The notes: generated from the sequence alone by a model not told the origin. Positions 28,356 through 38,390 are shown, counted from the first letter of the stretch. The stretch: 64,000 bases of DNA from Pleurocapsa sp. PCC 7319 (GCF_000332195.1 NZ_KB235922.1:3011322-3075321); one strand, 5' to 3'. Numbers and translations are program-made.

Positions 28356-28631
28356 CTATCTTGTCCTTTCTCGAATAATCTGAACCAACAAATCGGTAAA
28401 TACGGGATCGTTAATTCTTTTAGCTGCTTCAATCAAAATATCTGATTCTGGCTGAGGATCCTCTACTGTTTTACGCGGAACTGCAACTAGGAGAGAAAGG
28501 TGGCTAACCAGACGATCTATCTCATCTCTGATACGCGATCGCTTAGCATATAGCAATCTAACCGTACGGCGTATAGAACGTTCTCTTTCTAGCTCTAATA
28601 ATAAGATATCTCTCTTAGGCGGCTCATTCAT
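28356..28631 (-). CDS. Small charged protein, function unknown
   Basis: 91 residues, rich in Arg and Glu. The first half is a probable long helix (LLLELERERSIRRTVRLLYA), the second (SDILIEAAKRINDPVFTDLL) another. I do not recognise a family. It lies upstream of, and on the same strand as, the FemAB-like gene, 117 bases away. Charge pattern and clean stop suggest a real gene. Confidence 0.5.
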   Translation of the reverse strand: MNEPPKRDILLLELERERSIRRTVRLLYAKRSRIRDEIDRLVSHLSLLVAVPRKTVEDPQPESDILIEAAKRINDPVFTDLLVQIIRERTR

Positions 28632-28951
28632 CGTTCTATTCTCAAGATATTTTTTCTAGCGACAGAATCTTTTATAAACTGAATAATAGCTACTGTCACT
28701 AAAAGATCCATACCTGCATTAAAGCTGATTCAAATGACAATGAAAACCTTTATATAAGTTAAACTACATTACCTTTACACTTCTATATTATGTGTTAGAA
28801 ATCGCAACTATTATCAGTAAGGATTATCGATTCCAACCGGTTATTTACTAGACTTTGAGTATAATTACTCTTTTTTAACAGTAGACACGTTAGAATTTTT
28901 TAAGAAAACCTTGATATCAAATTGATTCAGGCTAAGAAAGCCTATAAATCT

Positions 28952-29164
28952 ATGTTTTTAACTGAACTAACTCCCGTCTTGCAAAAATTCGTTCAACAAC
29001 CAATCGCTTTCGCTAGTGGCTTTGTTTCTGGTGTTCTGCAACTCAAACTAAACGAAGAGCCTTTATCCGAATGGTTAGAAAAACAAGGTTATAACTCAGG
29101 CACTAATAACAATTCTTCTCAACCTAACCGTAGTGACCGACCTCAATCAATAGACATTGACTAA
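28952..29164 (+). CDS. Small conserved cyanobacterial protein, function unknown
   Basis: 70 residues from ATG (an in-frame TTG lies 30 bases earlier). FLTELTPVLQKFVQQPIAFA then SGFVSGVLQLKLNEEPLSEW forms an amphipathic segment, followed by an Asn/Ser-rich tail. I recall similar short proteins in many cyanobacteria, but no function. It is upstream of the putative RNA and fbp. Confidence 0.6.
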   Translation: MFLTELTPVLQKFVQQPIAFASGFVSGVLQLKLNEEPLSEWLEKQGYNSGTNNNSSQPNRSDRPQSIDID

Positions 29165-29294
29165 ATTCGTTTAGATTGTGTCATCAATTGGGATAAATAA
29201 CATTGGTAACAATAACAACATCAAGATTGACAACCTGAAGCTAGTCTTAAGCTTCTGACCAAGCTTAAAAATAACTTCCTAATATAAATAATAG

Positions 29295-29520
29295 AGTCTA
29301 GTAGATCTGAAGTGGTAGCCTGCAATATGTCAAGTGTTCATAGCTATTAGATATAGCTAAGGCTTACTTGGAGACAACTCGATTCTGTTTCAACACCGCG
29401 ATTCTTCAAGGTGAGAAAGCGGAGGAAGCCCTCAAAAAATTTCAACAGTTCCTTTAAGCGCGGTTTCTCGCCAATGAACTGTCTTGTGTAACCTCTGGCT
29501 GATAACTTGCAAATCTCGCG
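29295..29520 (+). ncRNA. Candidate structured RNA upstream of fbp
   Basis: No ORF in about 440 bases, but the sequence folds into a long rod. Outer stem: TGCAA (29321) with TTGCA (29507), CAAG and GTTCAT (29331-29341) with ATGAAC and CTTG (29474-29486). A small hairpin TAGCTAT/ATAGCTA sits at 29341-29359. Inner stem: GGTGAGAAA (29410-29418) with TTTCTCGCC (29464-29472), GCG with CGC, AGGAA with TTCCT. A TATAAAT -10-like box lies at 29283. Size and rod shape recall 6S RNA, but I cannot confirm this; a long fbp 5' leader is the alternative. Confidence 0.45.
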
Positions 29521-29534
29521 GTCAATTTATTAAC

Positions 29535-29584
29535 CTCTTGTTCTTAACCATAATTTTTGACCACTGGTTAGAGAAAACAAGAGA
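29535..29584 (+). promoter_or_regulatory. Stem-loop just before fbp
   Basis: CTCTTGTT (29535-29542) pairs with AACAAGAG (29577-29584), and TAACCA (29545-29550) with TGGTTA (29565-29570), 14 base pairs in all. It ends 12 bases before the AGGAAGG ribosome binding site (29596-29602) of fbp. It has no T-run, so mRNA stability or translation control is more likely than termination. Confidence 0.6.
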
Positions 29585-29608
29585 TGCAGGCTTAGGAAGG
29601 TCAGTTCC

Positions 29609-30670
29609 ATGGAAAATTTTGACAAAGCTGTAATTCCAGAACAGAGTTTGGATAGAGATTGCCAAACTCTGTCTCGGCACGTATTACAACAGTTTTCTAA
29701 TTTCACAACTGAGGCTCAAGATGTTAGCTCGATTATGAATCGCATCGCCTTAGCCGCCAAGTTAGTTAGTCGGCGTTTGAGTCGGGCTGGCTTGATGGCT
29801 GGGGTATTGGGGTTTACAGGAGAAACCAATGTCCAAGGGGAGTCAGTCAAGAAAATGGACATCTATGCCAACGATGTCTTTATATCTGTCTTTAAGCAAA
29901 GTGGCTTAGTATGCCGTTTAGCATCTGAAGAGATGGAAAAACCCTATTATATTCCTGAAAATTGCCCAATAGGACGCTATACGCTTTTGTACGATCCGAT
30001 TGATGGTTCGTCTAATGTAGATATCAACCTTAACGTTGGCTCGATATTTTCGCTGCGACAACAGCAGGGAGATGATCTCGACGGAGAAGCTCAAGACCTA
30101 TTACAGGATGGCGATCGCCAGATAGGAGCAGGGTATGTCTTATATGGTCCTTCCACGGTGCTAGTTTACACTCTAGGTAAAGGGGTACATTCCTTTATTC
30201 TCGACCCCAGTTTAGGAGAGTTTATTTTAGCCGAAGAAAATATTACTATTCCCAGTCATGGACCAGTCTACAGCGTAAACGAGGGTAACTATTGGCAGTG
30301 GGATGAATCAATTCGGGAATACATTCGCTATGTTCATCGTCACGAAGGCTATACTTCTCGCTATAGTGGTGCGCTAGTAGGAGATTTTCATCGTATCTTA
30401 CTTCAAGGAGGTGTATTCCTCTATCCCGGGACAGTTAAAAAACCGGAAGGGAAATTACGATTGTTGTACGAATCTGCACCTCTGGCGCTCTTGGCTGAAC
30501 AAGCTGGGGGTCAAGCTAGTACTGGCATGGAGCGACTATTAAGTGTTGTTCCAGATAAATTGCATCAACGTACACCCTTAGTAATCGGTAGTACCGAAGA
30601 TGTCCAGTTAGTAGAATCTTTTATTCAAGATTGGGCTCGTCGCGAATCAGAACAGCAAGCTTTGGTTTAA
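29609..30670 (+). CDS. fbp: Fructose-1,6-bisphosphatase class 1
   Basis: 353 residues. It hydrolyses fructose-1,6-bisphosphate in gluconeogenesis and the oxidative pentose cycle. Metal site [19 protein letters not shown] near residue 130, [13 protein letters not shown] near residue 250, and [20 protein letters not shown] near residue 285 are class 1 signatures; the bifunctional FBPase/SBPase of cyanobacteria is a different family. AGGAAGG seven bases before the ATG is a good binding site. First gene of fbp-tal-zwf-opcA. Confidence 0.95.
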   Translation: MENFDKAVIPEQSLDRDCQTLSRHVLQQFSNFTTEAQDVSSIMNRIALAAKLVSRRLSRAGLMAGVLGFTGETNVQGESVKKMDIYANDVFISVFKQSGLVCRLASEEMEKPYYIPENCPIGRYTLLYDPIDGSSNVDINLNVGSIFSLRQQQGDDLDGEAQDLLQDGDRQIGAGYVLYGPSTVLVYTLGKGVHSFILDPSLGEFILAEENITIPSHGPVYSVNEGNYWQWDESIREYIRYVHRHEGYTSRYSGALVGDFHRILLQGGVFLYPGTVKKPEGKLRLLYESAPLALLAEQAGGQASTGMERLLSVVPDKLHQRTPLVIGSTEDVQLVESFIQDWARRESEQQALV

Positions 30671-30715
30671 TTGCTAATTTCAGACGTTAGGTTATTTAGA
30701 GGAAAATTATTAATT

Positions 30716-31861
30716 ATGTCTACAGCAAATCCCATTTTAGAGATTGAAAATCAGTACGGTCAAAGTATCTGGATGGATAACCTCAGCCGTGACATCATTG
30801 AATCGGGAGAATTAAAACAACTCATTGCCGATAAAGGGATTAGAGGAATTACCTCTAATCCTGCTATTTTTGAAAAGGCGATCGCTGGGAATAAAACTTA
30901 TGATCAAGCGATCGAGGATGGCATCAAAGCTAATAAAACAGTTGGAGAAATATACGAAGACTTAGTATTTACTGATATTCGTAACGCTTGCGATATCTTT
31001 ATGCCCGTATATGAGGAGACCAAAGGTTTAGATGGCTACGTAAGTATCGAAGTCCCGCCAAATTTAGCCAAAGATACCGATAGTACTATCAAAGAAGCTC
31101 GTCGTTATTACCAGACTATTGATCGTCCCAACCTGATGATTAAGATTCCGGGGACGCCAGAAGGATTACCCGCAGTAGAACAAGCAATCTCTGAAGGGAT
31201 CAGCGTTAATGTGACTCTATTATTTTCCGTCCAAAGTTATGTAGATACCGCTTGGGCTTATATCAAAGGTTTAGAAAAACGAGCAGCAGCAGGAGAAGAT
31301 ATAAGTAATATTGCTTCTGTTGCCAGTTTCTTCCTCAGCCGGATTGATAGTAATATCGATGGTCGCATCGATAGCAAATTAGAATCAGCTAGCGATGAAG
31401 CTAAGACCAAACTTAATAACATCAAAGGTAAAGTTGCGATCGCTAATGCCAAAATTGCTTATCAAAAATACAAAGAAATCTTTAGTGGTGACAGATGGGA
31501 TGCCTTAGTCGCTAAAGGAGCAAAACCACAACGACTCCTCTGGGCAAGTACTAGCACCAAAAATCCCGAATATAGCGACGTTATGTATGTTGATGAGTTA
31601 GTTGGAGTAGATACTGTCAATACTCTCCCACCAAATACAATTGATGCTTGCGTCGATCATTGCGATCCCGCAAACCGAATTGAAACTGATTTAGATACTG
31701 CCAACCAAATTATCGATGGTTTGAAAGATGCAGACGTTGGTATTGAGCTTGATGCAGTAATGGATGAATTACTAGAGGAAGGCATTGATAAATTCATCAA
31801 GCCCTTTGAATCTTTAATGTCATCTTTAGAAACTAAAGTTAAGCAATTAGCTACAGTTTAA
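30716..31861 (+). CDS. tal: Transaldolase
   Basis: 381 residues from ATG at 30716, chosen because AGAGGAAAA precedes it and MSTANPILEI begins the conserved part; an in-frame TTG at 30671 is an extension. It transfers dihydroxyacetone units between sugar phosphates. The N-terminus QSIWMDNLSRDIIESGELKQ with GITSNPAIFEKAI, and the Schiff-base lysine segment LMIKIPGTPEGLPAVEQAI near residue 140, identify the long bacterial transaldolase. It follows fbp by 45 bases. Confidence 0.95.
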   Translation: MSTANPILEIENQYGQSIWMDNLSRDIIESGELKQLIADKGIRGITSNPAIFEKAIAGNKTYDQAIEDGIKANKTVGEIYEDLVFTDIRNACDIFMPVYEETKGLDGYVSIEVPPNLAKDTDSTIKEARRYYQTIDRPNLMIKIPGTPEGLPAVEQAISEGISVNVTLLFSVQSYVDTAWAYIKGLEKRAAAGEDISNIASVASFFLSRIDSNIDGRIDSKLESASDEAKTKLNNIKGKVAIANAKIAYQKYKEIFSGDRWDALVAKGAKPQRLLWASTSTKNPEYSDVMYVDELVGVDTVNTLPPNTIDACVDHCDPANRIETDLDTANQIIDGLKDADVGIELDAVMDELLEEGIDKFIKPFESLMSSLETKVKQLATV

Positions 31862-31868
31862 TTTGAAG

Positions 31869-31924
31869 GAGAAAGGAAAAATAAGGAAAAAGTTAGTTAT
31901 GGCTTGTTTCCTTTGACCTTTCTC
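31869..31924 (+). promoter_or_regulatory. Stem-loop between tal and zwf
   Basis: GAGAAAGG (31869-31876) pairs with CCTTTCTC (31917-31924) and AAGGAAA (31883-31889) with TTTCCTT (31907-31913). It starts eight bases after the tal stop. No long T-run, so it may be a processing or partial-termination site. Confidence 0.55.
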
Positions 31925-32002
31925 TTTTCTCTTTGCGAATACAAGCAACGACATTGTTGAATTATATCAATTTGGATAATATCTGAGACACATAATATTG
32001 TC

Positions 32003-32065
32003 GTAAGGGCAAACCGCCGTTCGCCCCTACAAATAATCTGTCTTACCTAAAAACTGAAATGATAT
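32003..32065. repeat. REP-like dispersed repeat, copy 1
   Basis: GTAAGGGCAAACCGCCGTTC then GCCCCTAC palindrome, followed by AAATAATCTGTCTTACCTAA and on to GATAT. Bases 32019-32065 are identical over 47 positions to 51839-51885. A third, shorter relative is at 39176-39203. It fills part of the tal-zwf gap. Confidence 0.9.
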
Positions 32066-32212
32066 TAGATATGAATCAGAAATCTGAATATCCACTTAAG
32101 ACTAAAAAGCGCGAAGCAGATAGATAATAGCTAAGAGCAGTATTTCTCGAAATTTCATATCTTTAATCACCAATGTCCCAAAACTTTTAAACAAAAGCCA
32201 ATAAATTAAAAT

Positions 32213-33742
32213 ATGGTTGCATTATTAGAAAATCCGTTACGAGTAGGTTTACAGCAGGAGCGTACAGCCGATCCAGCAATTATCGTGATTTTTGGAGCAT
32301 CAGGAGATCTTACCCAGAGAAAACTGATCCCCGCCATCTACCAAATCAAAAGAGAGCGTCGCCTTCCTCCAGAAATGACTATTGTGGGAGTTGCCAGAAG
32401 AGATTGGACTCACGATTATTTTCGCCAACATCTCAAAGATGGAATTGAGGAATTTGGCAATGGGGTGGGCAACGAAGAGCTATGGCAAGACTTTACTAAT
32501 GGCATCTTCTATTGTTCAGGCAACATGGACGAAGCTGAAAGCTATGCCAAGTTAAAAACTTTTTTGGCAGAATTAGACGAGCAACGGGGAACAAGAGGCA
32601 ATCGTGTCTTTTATCTGGCAGTATCTCCTAAATTTTTTAAACCAGCCCTTAAACAGCTTGGTGCAGCAGGAATGCTTAAAGATCGGCTGAAAAGTAGGAT
32701 CGTAATTGAAAAGCCTTTTGGCAAGGACTTAAGCACCGCCAAATCTCTTAATCGTGCGGTGCAAAGAGTTTGTAAAGAAGAGCAAGTATATCGTATCGAT
32801 CACTATCTGGGGAAAGAAACTGTCCAAAACATTTTAGTATTTCGTTTTGGTAACGCTATCTTTGAACCGTTGTGGAATCGGCAATTTGTCGATCATGTTC
32901 AGATTACCGTTGCTGAAACTGTTGGCGTAGAAGAGCGAGCAGGATATTACGAGACTTCTGGTGCCTTGCGAGATATGTTGCAAAATCACCTGATGCAGCT
33001 ATTTGCGATTACCGCGATGGAACCTCCTAATTCCCTAGACGCTGATAGTATTCGTAATGAAAAAACTAAAGTTCTCCAGGCTACTCATATTTCCGAGGCT
33101 AATAACCTAGAACAGTCGGCAGTTAGAGCCCAATATTCTGAGGGCTGGATGAAAGGTCAGCCTGTTAAGGGTTATCGTCAAGAAGAGGGGGTAAATCCCG
33201 AATCTACTACACCGACTTTTGTGGCACTGAAACTAGAAATCGATAATTGGCGTTGGAAAGGAGTACCCTTTTATCTTCGCACCGGTAAACGGATGCCTAA
33301 AAAAGTCACCGAGATTTCCATCCATTTTCGGGAAGTTCCCTTATTAATTTTCCAATCAGCGGCACAACAAACTAGTCCTAATGTTCTTACGATGAGAATC
33401 CAACCCAACGAGGGGATATCTTTGAAGTTTGAAGCCAAAACTCCCGGTCCTGATTTAAGAACTAGAACTGTAAACATGGACTTTAGCTATGGTTCTTCCT
33501 TTGGGATGGCTACTGCCGATGCTTACCATCGTTTATTACTGGACTGTATGTTAGGGGATCAAACCTTATTTACCCGTGCTGATGAAGTTGAAGCTGCCTG
33601 GAACATTGTGATGCCCTTAATTAATACTTGGGAAACTCCTAGCGATCCTGACTTAATGCCCCAGTACGAAGCAGGAACTTGGCAACCAGCCGAAGCCGAA
33701 TTTATGATTAACCGCGATCGCCGGCGTTGGCGCAGACTTTAA
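32213..33742 (+). CDS. zwf: Glucose-6-phosphate 1-dehydrogenase
   Basis: 509 residues, full length. It oxidises glucose-6-phosphate, making NADPH as the entry to the oxidative pentose phosphate pathway, the main dark catabolic route in cyanobacteria. Coenzyme motif [18 protein letters not shown] near residue 30 and the active-site signature [20 protein letters not shown] near residue 195 are intact. Several Cys residues (for example in FYCSGN and QRVCKEE) could take part in redox control through OpcA and thioredoxin. opcA follows 54 bases later. Confidence 0.97.
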   Translation: MVALLENPLRVGLQQERTADPAIIVIFGASGDLTQRKLIPAIYQIKRERRLPPEMTIVGVARRDWTHDYFRQHLKDGIEEFGNGVGNEELWQDFTNGIFYCSGNMDEAESYAKLKTFLAELDEQRGTRGNRVFYLAVSPKFFKPALKQLGAAGMLKDRLKSRIVIEKPFGKDLSTAKSLNRAVQRVCKEEQVYRIDHYLGKETVQNILVFRFGNAIFEPLWNRQFVDHVQITVAETVGVEERAGYYETSGALRDMLQNHLMQLFAITAMEPPNSLDADSIRNEKTKVLQATHISEANNLEQSAVRAQYSEGWMKGQPVKGYRQEEGVNPESTTPTFVALKLEIDNWRWKGVPFYLRTGKRMPKKVTEISIHFREVPLLIFQSAAQQTSPNVLTMRIQPNEGISLKFEAKTPGPDLRTRTVNMDFSYGSSFGMATADAYHRLLLDCMLGDQTLFTRADEVEAAWNIVMPLINTWETPSDPDLMPQYEAGTWQPAEAEFMINRDRRRWRRL

Positions 33743-33749
33743 ATTAAAT

Positions 33750-33791
33750 GATTACTGATTACTGATTACTGATTACTGATTACTGATTACT
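33750..33791. repeat. Heptamer tandem repeat GATTACT x6 between zwf and opcA
   Basis: Six perfect copies of GATTACT take up 42 of the 54 bases between the zwf stop and the opcA start, leaving no Shine-Dalgarno-like sequence before opcA. Confidence 0.97.
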
Positions 33792-33796
33792 AAAAA

Positions 33797-35149
33797 ATGG
33801 TTTCTCCAATAGTATCTTTACAAGCACCCAAAGACGTATCTATCGACGAAATTGAAGCCGAATTGCGATCGCTTTGGCAGTCTCAAGGTTCAGAGGAAGA
33901 TGGTGCAGCTGTCACTAGAGCAGCCACCTTTAGCTTAATTGTTTATGAGCCAGATGGTACCCAACAGCTATTAGCTTCCTTGGGGTTTTATACTGGTCCT
34001 ATTGACGGTATTGCTGGACCCAGAACCAAAGCGGCGATTAAGGCAGCTCAAAAAGCCTATAATATGGAAGCTACGGGTAAATCTGATAATACACTGCTCA
34101 AGCAATTGCAAACAGAATTTGTTAAAGCCAAGGCAGAAGACAAACTAACTTCTGAAAATAAAACAGCGGCGATTAATTACAGTCCAGATTCAGAAGGAGC
34201 TACCGCAGATGCGATCGCAGCTGCTAATCCTTGTCGGATTGTTACTCTCTGTCCGATTTTAGGAGAAGATACAGGGGTTAAAGCTCAAGTATCAGCCTAT
34301 TGCCCAATTAACAAACAAACTAAAAACACTCTAGTCTGCTGTGAGTACATTACCCTTAGCGGTACTGCCGAAGCCTTAGAAAGAATTGGTGGTATTATCG
34401 CCGCCCTAGCGATCCCCGATCTGCCTAAGTTTGTCTGGTGGAAAGCGACTCCTACCCCCGAGCATCCCTTATTTAAACGCTTGGTATCTTCCAGCGATAC
34501 AGTTATTTTTGATTCTAGTAGCTTTGTTCACCCCGAAGCCGATCTAAAATCCTTAGCTGAATTACTTCAGCAAGATACCGCCCTAGCTGATATTAATTGG
34601 CGTAGACTAGCTCCCTGGCAAGAATTAACTGCTGCTGCATTTGACCCTCCAGAAAGAAGAGCAGAAATTTATGAAGTCGATCAAGTCACAATTGATTATG
34701 AATTGGGTAATCAGTCTCAAGCTTTAATGTTCTTGGGCTGGTTAGCAAGTCGTCTCAAGTGGACTCCTCTAGAATATCACTGGGAAGGAGGAGACTATGA
34801 TATTCGCAGGGTTAAATTTACTGATGACAAGCAACGAGATATTCACGCCGAATTAGCGGGTATTCCCACAGCTGACTGGGGAGATATCCCTGGAGATTTA
34901 GTCAGTTTACGTTTGAATTCTACTAATTTAGATGCCGACTGTTGTACCGTTTTATGTTCCAGCACTTCAGGTTGTATGAAAATGGAAGCTGGCGGAGGAG
35001 CGCAATCCTGTTACATCGAAGAAGTAACACCTTTATCCGATCAGAAAACCGAGAATTTACTGGCTCAACAACTACAACGGTGGGGTCGGGAAATGTTATT
35101 TGAAGAGAGTATGACAATTACTTCCCAGATCTTACAATTGTTGAAGTAA
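33797..35149 (+). CDS. opcA: Glucose-6-phosphate dehydrogenase assembly protein OpcA
   Basis: 450 residues. OpcA activates and oligomerises Zwf and links it to redox state. After a short N-terminal segment, residues about 45-110 form a peptidoglycan-binding-like fold (LLASLGFYTGPIDGIAGPRT), present in cyanobacterial OpcA. The OpcA core follows (CRIVTLCPILGEDTG, LPKFVWWKATPTPEHPLFKR, FDSSSFVHPEADLKSLAELL). Cys-rich motifs DADCCTVLCSSTSGC near residue 380 are plausible redox sensors. Last gene of the cluster, followed by a terminator. Confidence 0.95.
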   Translation: MVSPIVSLQAPKDVSIDEIEAELRSLWQSQGSEEDGAAVTRAATFSLIVYEPDGTQQLLASLGFYTGPIDGIAGPRTKAAIKAAQKAYNMEATGKSDNTLLKQLQTEFVKAKAEDKLTSENKTAAINYSPDSEGATADAIAAANPCRIVTLCPILGEDTGVKAQVSAYCPINKQTKNTLVCCEYITLSGTAEALERIGGIIAALAIPDLPKFVWWKATPTPEHPLFKRLVSSSDTVIFDSSSFVHPEADLKSLAELLQQDTALADINWRRLAPWQELTAAAFDPPERRAEIYEVDQVTIDYELGNQSQALMFLGWLASRLKWTPLEYHWEGGDYDIRRVKFTDDKQRDIHAELAGIPTADWGDIPGDLVSLRLNSTNLDADCCTVLCSSTSGCMKMEAGGGAQSCYIEEVTPLSDQKTENLLAQQLQRWGREMLFEESMTITSQILQLLK

Positions 35150-35191
35150 CATCAGTGAAGAATATCATATTTTCTTCTCAGGTCTTAATTT

Positions 35192-35219
35192 AGGTTTTGG
35201 CTTTGCCAAGACCTTTTTT
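35192..35219 (+). terminator. Rho-independent terminator after opcA
   Basis: AGGTTTTGGC (35192-35201), loop TTT, GCCAAGACCT (35205-35214), then a T-run. Ten pairs including one G-U. It closes the fbp-tal-zwf-opcA cluster. Confidence 0.92.
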
Positions 35220-35320
35220 CTGAGTAATTTATAGGCAATTTCATTGATTATGTATGCCAATATTGGGATTTTGGCTGCTGTTTGGTCATTGAGGAGTAAT
35301 AATTGCTAAAATTTCTGAAA

Positions 35321-35338
35321 GTCAGAGCCGGCTCTGAC
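35321..35338. promoter_or_regulatory. Perfect 18-base palindrome GTCAGAGCCGGCTCTGAC
   Basis: A spacer-free, GC-rich perfect palindrome inside the otherwise AT-rich 530-base gap between opcA and the TPR gene. It could be a dimeric-regulator site or a repeat; no gene overlaps it. Confidence 0.5.
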
Positions 35339-35681
35339 CATTGGTCAATAATTCAGTAATTCATTCAGAAGCTATATTAAGATATGTATTTAAGAACTCT
35401 TTGTTTGTTTATTAGCCGCTAACCTTATGGTATCATATTGGGCTTTAGATTTTTTTATTGCTTAATTAATCAGATTTCTTGTCTGTCACCTAAAATTAAT
35501 TGATTACTTTAAATAAATCTAAAATGCAATTAGTATGAAGAGTTAATTATGGTCTAATCGTGATCGGATTCAATTAAAGAAACTATTAAGCTGAAAATGC
35601 AAAGCAAATTTGCCGTTCAGTAAGACAATGAAGTAACTTGTGAATATTGATATTAATAAACTTAAAAATTGAGACGGTATT

Positions 35682-36575
35682 GTGCCTAAACTTAACTGGT
35701 TGATTTCTTTGATAGCTTGTGCTGGCATTTCTAGTATATCTTTGCCAGTTAGGGGACAAGCTGTACTTCCATACATACCTAAATTAGACTCAGAAAAGCT
35801 AGAGTCACAAGGACTGCAGCTGCTTCAAGATGCCGTACAGCTTATTCGCTTTCAGCAGTATGAATTGGCATTACCTCGAGCAGAACTTGCAACTCAGCTT
35901 GCTCCTTCTAACTATGAAGTTTGGTTTATTTTAGGTAGCCTTTATATTCAGCAGGAAAATTTAGATAAAGGGATTAAGGTATTAGAAAAAGCTGAAACTC
36001 TAGCACCAGAACAAGAAGGTATTTTGTTTACCTTAGGCAATGCCTATTTTCAGAAGGGTAATTATGATGTTGCCAAAGATAAGCTTGAGGCAGGGCTAGA
36101 AATAGAACAGAATTCTCCTGAAGCTCTCTTCGATCTGGGTAATACTTATCTAAAATTATCTGAACCCGATCAAGCGATCGAAGCTTACGAAAAAGCTTTT
36201 GCTCAAGAGTCTACATTTTGGCCAGCATTAAATAATGTGGGGTTAGTTGAATACGAACAGGGCGATCATGAAGAGGCAATTGAAAAATGGCAATCTGTAA
36301 TTGAAGTTGATGGAGAACAAGCTGAACCTCAATTAGCTTTAGCAGTTGCTTTGTTTACCCAAGGAGAAGTTAATAAAGGTATTGAATTAGGCAAAGCGGC
36401 TTTGGCGATCGATAATCGCTATGCTGACATTCAGTTTCTGGAGGATAATCTCTGGGGAGAACGTTTAATTGAAGATACCCGTAAGTTTTTAAGTAACCCT
36501 CAAATACAAGAAATAGTATCTACTTCCCAGAAATCACCCTCCGAAGTGGAACCAGAACTGCCACCCAGTCCTTAA
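35682..36575 (+). CDS. Exported TPR-repeat protein
   Basis: 297 residues from a GTG start. Residues 1-25 form a signal peptide (LISLIACAGISSISLPVRGQ). About five to six TPR units follow from residue 50 to 250 (for example EVWFILGSLYIQQENLDKGI, LFTLGNAYFQKGNYDVAKDK, LFDLGNTYLKLSEPDQAIEA). It ends in a Pro/Glu tail. TPRs bind partner proteins; in cyanobacteria exported ones often help photosystem or envelope assembly, but no specific role can be read here. A 530-base gap precedes it. Confidence 0.8.
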   Translation: MPKLNWLISLIACAGISSISLPVRGQAVLPYIPKLDSEKLESQGLQLLQDAVQLIRFQQYELALPRAELATQLAPSNYEVWFILGSLYIQQENLDKGIKVLEKAETLAPEQEGILFTLGNAYFQKGNYDVAKDKLEAGLEIEQNSPEALFDLGNTYLKLSEPDQAIEAYEKAFAQESTFWPALNNVGLVEYEQGDHEEAIEKWQSVIEVDGEQAEPQLALAVALFTQGEVNKGIELGKAALAIDNRYADIQFLEDNLWGERLIEDTRKFLSNPQIQEIVSTSQKSPSEVEPELPPSP

Positions 36576-36576
36576 G

Positions 36577-36620
36577 TTTTAGAGCTAACAGCTAACAGCT
36601 GATAGCTGATAGCTGTTAGC
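36577..36620. repeat. AGCTAAC/AGCTGAT heptamer repeat
   Basis: AGCTAAC x2 followed by AGCTGAT x3, ending AGCTGTTAGC, in the gap between the convergent TPR and pirin genes. The two half-types are partly self-complementary and can form a hairpin. Confidence 0.85.
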
Positions 36621-36654
36621 CATAACGTTTGGTTACTTTTTGGACAGTTTGAAA

Positions 36655-37359
36655 TCAATTTGCCAAATCAAACAGCAAAATTTCGCTATCTTGGCTACTT
36701 CCCGTAATTACAATTTGAGTTTCATCAGTGATTGCAGCTCCGTCTCCAGCCTCAAGTAGCTGGTCGTTGAGTAAAACCGATCCTTTAGCTATCTGTAGCC
36801 AGGCAACGCGATCGTCTTTGAGCTGGTGACTTGCGCGATCGCCTTTGGACAAAGAGACAATATACAGTTCAGCATCTTGATGAATTATCACCGAATTTTC
36901 TCTCCCATCTCTTGAGCCAACTAATTTCAACTGTCCTTGTTTTGTCTCAGGAGGATAATGCTTCTCTTCGTAACTGGGTTCGAGTCCTTTTTGGTCTGGC
37001 ATAATCCAGATTTGTAAGAAATGAACTGGATCCGTCGCTGAAGCGTTAAATTCGCTATGTCTAACTCCTGTTCCTGCGGACATTCTTTGCACATCCCCAG
37101 GGCGAATTACTGAGCCATTCCCCATGCTATCCCGATGCTCTAATTCTCCCGATAGGACATAGGAAATAATTTCCATATCTTGATGTCCATGAGTACCAAA
37201 GCCTTTAGCAGGTATAACTTTATCTTCATTTATCACGCGCAGACTGGCAAAACCCATGTGTTGAGGATCGTAATAACTACCAAATGAAAAGGTGTGTCTG
37301 CTGTCCAGCCAACCAAAGTTGGCTACGCCTCTTTCATCTCGGGGACGAATTGTAATCAT
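36655..37359 (-). CDS. Pirin family protein
   Basis: 234 residues, bicupin. The iron-binding N-terminal cupin has [20 protein letters not shown] and [10 protein letters not shown], with His, His, His and Glu ligands visible, and the family start [20 protein letters not shown]. Bacterial pirins can be quercetinases or regulators; the role here is open. Divergent to a LysR gene 116 bases away, a common arrangement in which the regulator controls the pirin. Confidence 0.93.
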   Translation of the reverse strand: MITIRPRDERGVANFGWLDSRHTFSFGSYYDPQHMGFASLRVINEDKVIPAKGFGTHGHQDMEIISYVLSGELEHRDSMGNGSVIRPGDVQRMSAGTGVRHSEFNASATDPVHFLQIWIMPDQKGLEPSYEEKHYPPETKQGQLKLVGSRDGRENSVIIHQDAELYIVSLSKGDRASHQLKDDRVAWLQIAKGSVLLNDQLLEAGDGAAITDETQIVITGSSQDSEILLFDLAN

Positions 37360-37475
37360 TTGGTTTTACCTCCTTGATCTAAAGTTTTGTTGCTCTATAT
37401 TTATTATGAATTAGTTTTTTAAAAAAGACAATATGATATTTAATAAACGTATTGTATCTATTTTTTCTACAATCT

Positions 37476-38378
37476 ATGGATAAATTTGCTAGTATGCGAG
37501 CCTTTACTCAGGTAGTAAAGTCAGGGGGATTTGCTGCCGCTGGTAGAACCATGGGAGTATCAAGATCGACAGTTAACAAGTTGGTGATTAATTTAGAAGA
37601 TGAATTAAACGTACAGCTATTGCAACGTAGCACTCGTCAAGTTAATCCCACGCCAACAGGATTAGTTTATTATGAGCGATGCGTTAATATTTTGGCAGAA
37701 GTTGCCGCAGCAGAGGTTGCCGTATCCCAGTTACAAACTGAACCCAAAGGAATACTCAAGATCAATGCCCCGATGTCGTTCGGAACATTATATTTAGGCA
37801 AGGCGATCGCCGATTTTATGGCTCAATACCCGGAATTACAGGTTCAGCTAACCCTAGATGATCGCTTTATCGATCCTCTGGCGGAAGGATACGATCTGAC
37901 TATTAGGATTGGTCAACCAGAAACAGCACCGAGTTTAGTTTCTCAGGCGATCGCACCTACACCAAGAGTTCTTTGTGCTGCTCATAGCTATCTGGAAAAA
38001 TACGGTGTTCCTCAACATCCTACGGATCTTAGTGAGCATTCCTGTTTACATTACGGACATATAGTGACAGGAAACCGATGGCTACTCTTGGGTAATGAAC
38101 AAGAATATCAGATAACTGTCAATGGAGTGCTTTGTTCTAACAATGGTGAAGTTTTAAAAGATGCTGCTGTCAAAGGTTTAGGTATTGCCCTATTACCGAT
38201 CTTTATTATCAAACAAGAACTGGAAACAGAAAAGCTCGTGGTGATTCTGACCGACTATCAGCCTCCAGAGATTAATCTTTGTCTTGTTTATCCTCTAAAT
38301 CGGCATCTGAACACTAAGATCAGACTATTCACTCAGTTTTTCCAGCAAAGATTTGGCGATGAAATCAGTTTCAGCTAG
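37476..38378 (+). CDS. LysR-family transcriptional regulator divergent to pirin
   Basis: 300 residues from ATG at 37476 ([20 protein letters not shown]); an in-frame TTG 24 bases upstream would add eight hydrophobic residues and is unlikely. The winged helix ([20 protein letters not shown]) and effector domain ([20 protein letters not shown], the CrgA/DsdC-like group) are complete. It probably represses or activates the pirin gene; the 116-base intergenic region would hold the operator. Confidence 0.92.
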   Translation: MDKFASMRAFTQVVKSGGFAAAGRTMGVSRSTVNKLVINLEDELNVQLLQRSTRQVNPTPTGLVYYERCVNILAEVAAAEVAVSQLQTEPKGILKINAPMSFGTLYLGKAIADFMAQYPELQVQLTLDDRFIDPLAEGYDLTIRIGQPETAPSLVSQAIAPTPRVLCAAHSYLEKYGVPQHPTDLSEHSCLHYGHIVTGNRWLLLGNEQEYQITVNGVLCSNNGEVLKDAAVKGLGIALLPIFIIKQELETEKLVVILTDYQPPEINLCLVYPLNRHLNTKIRLFTQFFQQRFGDEISFS

Positions 38379-38390
38379 TTTAAGGTTATA

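Noticed and set aside
28188-28445. 85-codon plus-strand ORF overlapping two minus-strand gene ends
   Set aside because: It is antisense to the FemAB-like start and the small charged protein, with no domain.
33750-33791. CRISPR-like array
   Set aside because: The repeats are contiguous 7-base units without spacers; the same holds for 4095-4136 and 36577-36620. No cas gene is present.
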